DNA of 10,886 nt from Bacillota bacterium (GTDB taxonomy: Bacteria > Bacillota > Clostridia > Acetivibrionales > DSM-1351): contig JAEWZA010000197.1 in assembly GCA_023395575.1 (NCBI GenBank), positions 1-10,886 on the forward strand, read 5' to 3'. Position numbers and translations under genes: made by a program. A model generated the notes under the pieces. That model worked only from the letters and a program-made list of their open reading frames with translations, was not told the origin of the DNA and did no database searches. Below are positions 6,184 through 10,886 of the stretch, piece by piece; position 1 is the stretch's first letter, and each line of letters starts with the position of its first letter.

Positions 6184-7068
6184 ATGCTCATTAATAACAC
6201 AGATTTCATTAGATTACCGTTATTTATTAAAGGAAAAGTTAGAAATGTTTATGATTTAGGTGATAAGCTGCTTATAGTTGTAACAGATAGAATATCAGCC
6301 TTTGATGTTATCTTTTCTGAACTGATACCAAACAAGGGAGTAGTACTGAACAGTATTTCTGCTTTTTGGTTTGACTATACAAAGGATGTTATTGGCAATC
6401 ATGTAATAACTACTGATGTAAACCAATATCCAAAAGAATTATCAGCTTTTAAAGAGGAGCTTGAAGGCAGATCAATGCTTGTAAAGAAAATAGATATGGT
6501 TCCTGCTGAATGTATAGTAAGAGGATATTTAGAGGGATCAGGGCTTAAAGAATACAATGAAACAGGTTGCATATGTGGCATTAAGCTTCCTGCTGGTTTG
6601 AAACAAGCCGATAAATTACCTGAACCTATATTTACTCCTTCTACAAAAGAATCAGAGGGACATGACATCAATGTTTCATTTGAAGGACTCTGTGACAAGG
6701 TTGGAGTTGAAATGGCAAATAAGCTAAGAGATGCCAGCATCAATCTATATCTAAAAGCAAGTAAACATGCTGAAAGTAAAGGCTTAATATTGGCAGACAC
6801 AAAGTTTGAATTTGGTATGTCAAATGGTGAATTGGTTGTTGGAGATGAAGTTTGTACACCTGATTCATCAAGATTTTGGGCAATGGATGAATATCAGCCT
6901 GGAAGAGCACAAAAGAGCTTTGACAAGCAGTATTTAAGAGAGTATCTTGAAACACTTACATGGGACAAGCAGCCTCCTGCACCAAAGCTTCCTGAAGAAG
7001 TTATTAGCAAAACTGAGGCAAAATATATAGAAGCATATGAGAGAATAACAGGAGCTAAATTTAAATAA
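6184..7068 (+). CDS. purC: Phosphoribosylaminoimidazole-succinocarboxamide (SAICAR) synthetase
   Basis: PurC ligates aspartate to CAIR using ATP, giving SAICAR in de novo purine synthesis. The product has 294 residues, the longer PurC type also seen in yeast Ade1 rather than the roughly 235-residue short bacterial type. Visible signatures are the nucleotide loop GKVRNVYDLGD (17-27), DRISAFD (35-41), PAECIVRGYLEGSGLKEY (107-124), TPSTKESEGHD (151-161), LADTKFEFG (203-211) and DEVCTPDSSRFW (221-232). The ATG at 6184 is chosen because AGGAGGT lies 5 nt upstream; an in-frame ATG at 6151 has no ribosome site. It is a purine gene inside a histidine cluster and carries its own non-repeat leader, unlike hisZ, hisG, hisC and hisH. 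Confidence 0.96.
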   Translation: MLINNTDFIRLPLFIKGKVRNVYDLGDKLLIVVTDRISAFDVIFSELIPNKGVVLNSISAFWFDYTKDVIGNHVITTDVNQYPKELSAFKEELEGRSMLVKKIDMVPAECIVRGYLEGSGLKEYNETGCICGIKLPAGLKQADKLPEPIFTPSTKESEGHDINVSFEGLCDKVGVEMANKLRDASINLYLKASKHAESKGLILADTKFEFGMSNGELVVGDEVCTPDSSRFWAMDEYQPGRAQKSFDKQYLREYLETLTWDKQPPAPKLPEEVISKTEAKYIEAYERITGAKFK

Positions 7069-7079
7069 GTTCTTTTCTC

Positions 7080-7130
7080 ACCTCGAGTAACTTCACCGAA
7101 TATTTGTGCCCAAAGTGGGAATGGGAGGTT
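7080..7130 (+). repeat. Leader repeat copy 4a, first of a tandem pair before hisH
   Basis: It has ACCTCG (7080-7085), an AT-rich spacer, GCCCAAAGTGGG (7108-7119) and ATGGGAGGTT (7121-7130). The anti-SD to SD distance is 43 nt. Its GGGAGGTT does not precede a usable gene start; the frame after it stops within a few codons. It does provide the upstream partner for the anti-SD of the next copy. Its final 23 bases are repeated almost exactly 95 nt downstream. Confidence 0.7.
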
Positions 7131-7171
7131 TGCTTAAAAGACTTTAGATATAACTTCTAAAATTACTAGCG

Positions 7172-7226
7172 TACCTCCACGAAGGCTTAACCATATTTTT
7201 ATGCCCAAAGTGGGCGTGGGAGGTTA
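7172..7226 (+). repeat. Leader repeat copy 4b, directly before hisH
   Basis: This is the most perfect copy: TACCTCCAC (7172-7180), an AT-rich spacer, the hairpin GCCCAAAGTGGGC (7203-7215) and GTGGGAGGTTAG (7216-7227) containing the hisH Shine-Dalgarno. ACCTCCAC can pair either with GGAGGT of copy 4a (7124-7129) or with the hisH SD. The stretch between the two units (7130-7171) is clearly homologous to that upstream of hisC (4111-4153), sharing the end ACTAGCGTACCTCCAC. Confidence 0.75.
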
Positions 7227-7228
7227 GT

Positions 7229-7837
7229 ATGATTGCTATTATAGACTACGGCGTTGGTAATTTGGCAAGTGTTAACAAAGCATTTAGTTTTATCGGGATT
7301 GATTCAAAAATAACCTCAGATCACAGTGAGATACTAGCTGCTGACAAGGTGGTTTTACCTGGTGTTGGTGCTTTCGCTGATGCGATGAATAGTCTTGAAA
7401 AAATAAATATGATACCAGTTATTAATGAAGTAGCGAAGAAGGGAACGCCCTTATTAGGAATTTGTTTAGGTATGCAGCTTTTGTTTGATTACAGCACAGA
7501 GGGTGGGGAAATGGTGAAAGGCCTTGGTATGTTGAAGGGCAGTGTAACACAATTCCCCCTTGATATGGGATTAAAGGTTCCGCATATGGGCTGGAATAGT
7601 CTCGACATAAAGCAGAATAACGGTATTTTTAAAGGCATTAAAGAAAAAAGTTATGTTTATTTTGTTCACTCTTATTGCTTGGCTGCACAGGATGAAACAG
7701 ATGTAGCAGCAACTTGCCAGTATGGTATTAATTTTGATGCAGCTGTAAGCAAAGAAAATATTATGGGGACACAGTTTCACCCAGAAAAGAGCGGAGATAT
7801 AGGACTCAACATACTTAGAAATTTTGCAAGTATGTAA
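7229..7837 (+). CDS. hisH: Imidazole glycerol phosphate synthase, glutaminase subunit
   Basis: HisH is the class I glutamine amidotransferase partner of HisF. It hydrolyses glutamine and passes ammonia to HisF, which turns PRFAR into imidazole glycerol phosphate and AICAR. The 202-residue length is typical. The catalytic triad is visible: nucleophile C79 in GICLGMQ (77-83), and H184 and E186 in FHPEK (183-187). The oxyanion-side PGVGAF (44-49) and the conserved PHMGWN (118-123) are also present. The ATG at 7229 lies 5 nt after GGGAGG of leader copy 4b. The gene follows purC with a 160-bp repeat-filled spacer, and its partner hisF lies two genes downstream. Confidence 0.97.
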   Translation: MIAIIDYGVGNLASVNKAFSFIGIDSKITSDHSEILAADKVVLPGVGAFADAMNSLEKINMIPVINEVAKKGTPLLGICLGMQLLFDYSTEGGEMVKGLGMLKGSVTQFPLDMGLKVPHMGWNSLDIKQNNGIFKGIKEKSYVYFVHSYCLAAQDETDVAATCQYGINFDAAVSKENIMGTQFHPEKSGDIGLNILRNFASM

Positions 7838-7866
7838 GACTGGGGAAAGTTTAAAATAATAACTAA

Positions 7867-7912
7867 ATCCATGCCCAAAGCTTGAAGTTGTATAGTAAAG
7901 CTGGGCATGGAT
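7867..7912 (+). promoter_or_regulatory. Strong hairpin before hisA
   Basis: ATCCATGCCCA (7867-7877) is perfectly complementary to TGGGCATGGAT (7902-7912), and GCTT/AAGC can extend the stem inside. It starts 30 nt after the hisH stop and ends 12 nt before the hisA Shine-Dalgarno. Its left arm ATGCCCAAAG equals the start of the hairpin in the hisH leader repeat, as if about 21 nt had been inserted in the loop of that small hairpin. No T tract follows, so it is not a typical terminator. It may slow ribosomes, protect the mRNA or be a diverged repeat copy. Confidence 0.6.
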
Positions 7913-7935
7913 ATATGTATTCCTGGAGGTTAACC

Positions 7936-8661
7936 TTGAATAAAATGATTATTTATCCTGCAATAGATATTATTAATGGTAAATGTGTTAGGCTACAGCA
8001 GGGCAGCTACAGTGATGTTACGGTATTTGGAGATAATCCCGTAGAAATGGCAATGAAATGGGAAAGCCAGGGAGCGGAGTATTTACATTTAGTTGACTTA
8101 GATGGAGCTAGATCAGGTAATTCCGATAATTTAGAGGTAATTAAGCAAATAGCTACCAAGTTAACCATTCCTGTTCAGTTAGGTGGAGGAATCAGAAGCT
8201 TGAACACTATTGAAACAATTATTTCAAGTGGTGTTAGCAGAGTGATTTTAGGTACATCTGCCGTTAATGACCCAGAAATGCTTAAGCTGGCACTTAAAGA
8301 GTATAAAGAAAAAATAGTGGTTGGTATAGATGCAAAGGATGGAATGGTTGCCATTCACGGCTGGGAAAAAACAAGTGACTTTACAGCTATTGATTTTGCA
8401 AAAAAAATTGAAGCATTAGGTACAAAAACAATTATTTATACTGATATATCAAGGGATGGAATGCTGAAAGGGCCGAATCTTGAAGCAATGGAGGATATGG
8501 CAAAATCAGTAAGGATAGATGTAATAGCATCAGGTGGAGTAAGCTGCTTAGCAGACATAACGAACTTGAAGGCTACTGGAGTTAGCGGTGTTATTGTTGG
8601 GAAAGCACTATATACAGGGAATATTAATTTAAAAGAAGCAATAGATTCTTTAAAGGAGTAA
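7936..8661 (+). CDS. hisA: ProFAR isomerase (phosphoribosylformimino-AICAR-P isomerase)
   Basis: HisA is a (beta-alpha)8 barrel that opens the ring of ProFAR to give PRFAR, the substrate of HisH-HisF. I place the start at TTG 7936, which follows GGAGGT (7925-7930) by 5 nt. A longer frame from TTG 7882 would begin inside the upstream hairpin without a ribosome site, and ATG 7945 is 14 nt or more from the SD. The resulting 241 residues match the family. The catalytic aspartates are D11 in PAIDI and D170 in TDISRDG. The phosphate-binding segments QLGGGIR (81-87), ILGTSAV (104-110) and ASGGV near the C-terminus are present. HisF follows after only 4 nt, indicating cotranslation. Confidence 0.95.
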   Translation: MNKMIIYPAIDIINGKCVRLQQGSYSDVTVFGDNPVEMAMKWESQGAEYLHLVDLDGARSGNSDNLEVIKQIATKLTIPVQLGGGIRSLNTIETIISSGVSRVILGTSAVNDPEMLKLALKEYKEKIVVGIDAKDGMVAIHGWEKTSDFTAIDFAKKIEALGTKTIIYTDISRDGMLKGPNLEAMEDMAKSVRIDVIASGGVSCLADITNLKATGVSGVIVGKALYTGNINLKEAIDSLKE

Positions 8662-8665
8662 AAAA

Positions 8666-9427
8666 ATGCTTACAAAAAGGATTATTCCATGTCTGGATGT
8701 ACATGCAGGCAGGGTTGTAAAAGGTGTGCAATTTGTAAATATAATTGATGCTGGAGACCCGGTTGAAGCAGCTGCTTTTTATGACAAGGCAGGAGCTGAT
8801 GAACTGACCTTTCTTGATATAACTGCATCTTCAGATGCTAGAGCTATTATGCTTGATGTTGTGAGAAGAGTAGCTGAGCAAGTGTTTATTCCGTTTACAG
8901 TAGGAGGAGGAATAAGGACAGCTGAGGATTTTAGGGAAATTCTTAAAGCGGGCGCTGATAAGGTAGGTGTAAATTCAGCAGCTCTTAAGAGACCTGAGTT
9001 AATATCTGAAGCCGCATGGAAGTTTGGAAGTCAATGTGTTGTATTGGCTATTGACGCCAAAAAGAGGCAAGATGGATCAGGCTGGGATACTTATCTAAAC
9101 GGCGGAAGGGTTAATACAGGCAAAGATGCTGTTGAGTGGGCTATTGAAGCAGAAAAACTTGGTGCAGGCGAAATACTTTTGACCAGCATGGACAAAGATG
9201 GCACTAAGGACGGATATGATATTGAGCTTACAAGAAAAATATCTGAAAATGTTAAGATTCCTGTAATTGCATCAGGAGGAGCTGGAAAAATGGAACACTT
9301 CAAGGATGCATTAGTAGAAGGAAAGGCTGATGCAGTGCTTGCAGCCTCACTTTTTCATTTCAGAGAAATGGAAATAAAAGATTTGAAGCAATATTTAAGT
9401 AACAATGGAATTGAAACTAGGATATAA
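8666..9427 (+). CDS. hisF: Imidazole glycerol phosphate synthase, cyclase subunit
   Basis: HisF is the (beta-alpha)8 barrel synthase that uses ammonia from HisH to convert PRFAR to imidazole glycerol phosphate and AICAR. The 253-residue length is typical. The catalytic aspartates are D11 in IIPCLDV and D130 in LAIDAK. The phosphate-binding segments FTVGGGIRT (77-85) and ASGGAG in the C-terminal half, together with LTSMDKDGTKDG, match the family. The AAGGAG at the end of hisA serves as its Shine-Dalgarno, and the ATG lies 4 nt after the hisA stop, so the two are tightly coupled. A structured non-coding stretch begins at its stop codon. Confidence 0.97.
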   Translation: MLTKRIIPCLDVHAGRVVKGVQFVNIIDAGDPVEAAAFYDKAGADELTFLDITASSDARAIMLDVVRRVAEQVFIPFTVGGGIRTAEDFREILKAGADKVGVNSAALKRPELISEAAWKFGSQCVVLAIDAKKRQDGSGWDTYLNGGRVNTGKDAVEWAIEAEKLGAGEILLTSMDKDGTKDGYDIELTRKISENVKIPVIASGGAGKMEHFKDALVEGKADAVLAASLFHFREMEIKDLKQYLSNNGIETRI

Positions 9428-9513
9428 AGAGGCATGTAAATGTCCTTCCACTTCTATTAAGTGGGTGGGTACCGCTCTGATTTTGAGGTGCTGAAAATAT
9501 CTCCTGCCTCTTT
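9426..9513 (+). other. Candidate structured RNA after hisF
   Basis: AAAGAGGCA (9426-9434) is perfectly complementary to TGCCTCTTT (9505-9513) and starts inside the hisF stop codon. Within it CCACTT (9448-9453) pairs with AAGTGG (9459-9464) and ATTTT (9480-9484) pairs with AAAAT (9494-9498), so a three-way junction is possible. Between the inner stems lies GGGTGGGTACCGC, which resembles a T-box core with one extra G. There is no T-rich run after the outer stem, so a simple terminator is unlikely. This and the following elements fill the 370-bp hisF-hisIE spacer; no protein-coding frame there is convincing. Confidence 0.45.
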
Positions 9514-9533
9514 GAAATACCGCTGATGTAATA

Positions 9534-9606
9534 GCTCGAAAATAAAGTATGTACGAACAAGGTGCATTTTCGAGCCACAAAAACCACAAGTGGGTTTTGA
9601 CGGTGT
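9534..9606 (+). repeat. Hairpin with two dispersed repeat modules between hisF and hisIE
   Basis: GCTCGAAAAT (9534-9543) pairs perfectly with ATTTTCGAGC (9566-9575) around a 22-nt loop. The segment 9540-9571 is the second copy of the 32-bp repeat in the hisZ leader. It is followed by a small hairpin AAAACCAC/GTGGGTTTT (9580-9598) and ACAAGTGGGTTTTGACGGTG (9586-9605), the second copy of the repeat upstream of hisC. The order is therefore the 5' part of a longer element whose 3' anti-SD/SD part occurs at the other his genes; here no SD follows. Confidence 0.65.
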
Positions 9607-9623
9607 ATAAATTTTTGTATAAT
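9597..9623 (+). promoter_or_regulatory. Possible hisIE promoter
   Basis: TTGACG (9597-9602) and a perfect TATAAT (9618-9623) are present, but the 15-bp spacing is short. It partly overlaps the second repeat module. A separate promoter for hisIE would fit the 370-bp gap before it. A second TATAAT at 9651-9656 has no recognisable -35. Confidence 0.35.
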
Positions 9624-9634
9624 CGAAAAATTTC

Positions 9635-9662
9635 ATTTGAATTTAGGCGTTATAATTCAAAT
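9635..9662. promoter_or_regulatory. 9-bp inverted repeat over a -10-like box
   Basis: ATTTGAATT (9635-9643) is perfectly inverted as AATTCAAAT (9654-9662) with a 10-bp centre that overlaps TATAAT at 9651-9656. Its size and spacing suit a dimeric repressor operator, though AT-rich palindromes arise easily by chance. Confidence 0.35.
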
Positions 9663-9668
9663 TATATG

Positions 9669-9722
9669 CTGTACTATTTTTAAAAAAAGTGTTAGAATTT
9701 TACAGGGAAAAATAATATACAG
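9669..9722 (+). promoter_or_regulatory. Hairpin in the hisIE leader
   Basis: CTGTA (9669-9673) pairs with TACAG (9718-9722), and after a small internal loop TATTTTT (9675-9681) pairs with AAAAATA (9708-9714). It ends about 60 nt before the hisIE Shine-Dalgarno. The role is unknown. Confidence 0.4.
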
Positions 9723-9797
9723 TACTAAAAGGTATTAATAAAAAATAATTTAGCAAATCTTGTTTTATTTATATATAGGATCAGGAGGAACAAAAAA

Positions 9798-10445
9798 ATG
9801 AATAATATAAAAGAAGAATTGAAATTTGATGAAAAAGGGCTTATTCCTGTGGTTACGCAAGACTACAAATCAAAAGATGTTTTGATGGTAGCTTATATGA
9901 ATGAAGAAGCTTTTGATAAAACCTTAGAGAGCGGAAAAGTACACTATTTTAGCAGAAGCCGAAATAAGCTCTGGCTAAAAGGTGAAACATCAGGACATTT
10001 TCAGTTGGTAAAAGAAATAAAGCTTGATTGTGATGGGGATACTTTGCTAATCCAAGCAGAACAAATAGATGCAGCCTGCCACACTGGAAGTAGAACCTGC
10101 TTTTATAAAACAATGATAAATGAAAAATGGGAAGAGAAAATTGAAATAGTTGATGATGAAAAGCCTACTTCAGAGATTTTACAAGAGGTTTATAATGTAA
10201 TTGTTGACAGAACAGTACACCCAAAAGAAGGTTCATATACAAACTATTTGTTCACAAAAGGTTTGGATAAGATACTAAAGAAGGTTGGAGAAGAAGCAGC
10301 TGAGGTTATTATCGCGGCTAAAAACAAATCTAAAGATGAAATTAGATATGAAGTATCTGATTTAATGTATCATTTGTTAGTATTATTAGTTGAAAGAGGT
10401 TTAACTCTTGAAGATGTATATGGTGAGTTAAAAGGAAGAAGATAA
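9798..10445 (+). CDS. hisIE: Bifunctional phosphoribosyl-AMP cyclohydrolase / phosphoribosyl-ATP pyrophosphohydrolase
   Basis: HisIE performs steps two and three of histidine synthesis: the HisE domain removes pyrophosphate from phosphoribosyl-ATP and the HisI domain opens the purine ring of phosphoribosyl-AMP. The 215 residues are the length of the fused form. The HisI domain (about 1-110) has HYFSRSRNKLWLKGETSGH (49-67) and CDGDTLL (78-84), with the zinc-binding cysteines C78, C94 (ACHTGSRTC) and C101. The HisE domain (about 124-215) has the signature KKVGEEAAEVIIAAK (161-175) and a helical C-terminus. AGGAGG lies 8-9 nt before the ATG. The gene lies after a 370-bp structured spacer, so it may have its own promoter. 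Confidence 0.97.
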   Translation: MNNIKEELKFDEKGLIPVVTQDYKSKDVLMVAYMNEEAFDKTLESGKVHYFSRSRNKLWLKGETSGHFQLVKEIKLDCDGDTLLIQAEQIDAACHTGSRTCFYKTMINEKWEEKIEIVDDEKPTSEILQEVYNVIVDRTVHPKEGSYTNYLFTKGLDKILKKVGEEAAEVIIAAKNKSKDEIRYEVSDLMYHLLVLLVERGLTLEDVYGELKGRR

Positions 10446-10886
10446 GTGAAAAATAATTTACTATGCATAGATGAATATCGAAATAATCCGGAGTTCTATT
10501 TTTCAAAGAGTTTGCGTTGTGCAGACAGAAATAATTTGAATGCTGCTTTCAAAAATGTACAGAAAGCTATAGAGTTAGAGCCGGATAATTGTGAATACAA
10601 ATTTAATATTGCTTGTTTTTTGTCGGAAATGCGAAGACCCAAAGAAGCAAACAGAATATTTAATGACATACTTTTAAACTATGATCCAACTATGTTTGAT
10701 TGCTTTTTTGGGTTAGGCTGTAATAGTTTTGAGCTAGATGATATTGGAAAAGCTGCTGAATATTTTGAAAAATACCTGTATTTTGATAGTGATGGGGAGT
10801 TTTCAGAAGAAGTAACAGAAATGATTTTTTACTTGAAGCTTTATGAAAATATGTCTCAAGGCAGTCAATTTGATAGACGTTCAAAT
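10446..10886 (+). CDS. Tetratricopeptide-repeat protein, 3' end outside window
   Basis: A frame opening with GTG at 10446, the base immediately after the hisIE stop, stays open for 147 codons to the right edge. AAGGAAG at the end of hisIE may serve as its ribosome site. The sequence reads as alternating amphipathic helices with TPR-like spacing: a unit around residues 35-53 with FKNVQKAIELEPDN, a second with EANRIFNDILLNYDPT (about 72-87), and a third with GKAAEYFEKYLYFD (about 104-117). No signal peptide or membrane segment is seen at the N-terminus, so a cytoplasmic protein-interaction role is likely. No function in histidine synthesis is known to me. The gene is cut by the window, so length and further domains are unknown. 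Confidence 0.8.
   Translation, partial: MKNNLLCIDEYRNNPEFYFSKSLRCADRNNLNAAFKNVQKAIELEPDNCEYKFNIACFLSEMRRPKEANRIFNDILLNYDPTMFDCFFGLGCNSFELDDIGKAAEYFEKYLYFDSDGEFSEEVTEMIFYLKLYENMSQGSQFDRRSN

Noticed and set aside
3339..7227. Repeats between genes as integron attC sites or a CRISPR array
   Set aside because: The units lie at gene starts and carry the Shine-Dalgarno, lack attC core sites and an integrase, and are not regularly spaced repeats with spacers.
7882..7935. TTG at 7882 as the hisA start
   Set aside because: It lies inside the loop of a strong hairpin without a ribosome site, and the extra 18 residues are not HisA-like.
9461..9476. T-box-like core GTGGGTGGGTACCGCT
   Set aside because: It differs from the T-box consensus by an extra G. 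There is no room for a Stem I because hisF coding sequence lies just upstream, and no complementary terminator follows.
9395..9589. Minus-strand 64-codon frame over the hisF end and spacer
   Set aside because: It has no ribosome site and unusual composition, and it overlaps paired non-coding structure; treated as chance.
10690..10884. Minus-strand 64-codon frame at the right edge
   Set aside because: It is the complement of the TPR gene, whose + frame shows clear repeat structure.

Overview
The window is AT-rich DNA from a low-GC Gram-positive bacterium. The G-rich Shine-Dalgarno sites, the frequent TTG/GTG starts, the short HisG paired with HisZ, the monofunctional HisB and the fused HisIE point to Clostridia, possibly the Ruminiclostridium / Clostridium cluster III group. 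That last placement is inference. All ten genes lie on the + strand.

Layout. At the left edge (3-1301) is the 3' part of a type I restriction-modification methyltransferase gene, hsdM, closed by a rho-independent terminator (1321-1349). A 507-bp AT-rich spacer follows, with an 11-bp inverted repeat, a very good sigma-A promoter (1516-1544) and a structured leader of about 250 nt. Then comes a histidine biosynthesis cluster: hisZ (1809), hisG (3398), hisC (4210), hisB (5350), purC (6184), hisH (7229), hisA (7936), hisF (8666) and hisIE (9798). A TPR protein gene (10446) abuts hisIE and runs off the right edge.

How the genes work together. HisZ-HisG, HisIE, HisA, HisH-HisF, HisB and HisC cover the route from PRPP plus ATP to histidinol phosphate. 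Histidinol-phosphate phosphatase and HisD (histidinol dehydrogenase) are not in the window. HisD is conspicuous because it usually sits between hisG and hisC, where there is now only a 173-bp repeat-rich spacer. PurC is a purine enzyme placed between hisB and hisH. HisH-HisF releases AICAR, the purine intermediate that PurC followed by PurB also makes, so the placement is metabolically sensible.

The most unusual content is between the genes. A repeated element of about 55 nt lies directly upstream of hisZ, hisG, hisC and hisH, twice in tandem at hisH. It consists of an anti-Shine-Dalgarno sequence (ACCTCC or a variant), about 20 AT-rich bases, a small hairpin (CCCAAAGTGGG) and the gene's own Shine-Dalgarno site (GGGAGGTT). 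The distance between anti-SD and SD is 43-46 nt in all five copies. Longer parts of the same family recur in the hisZ leader, upstream of hisC and in the 370-bp hisF-hisIE spacer. This looks like a mobile or duplicated leader RNA family that may control translation. I could not match it to a known riboswitch, T-box or leader-peptide class.
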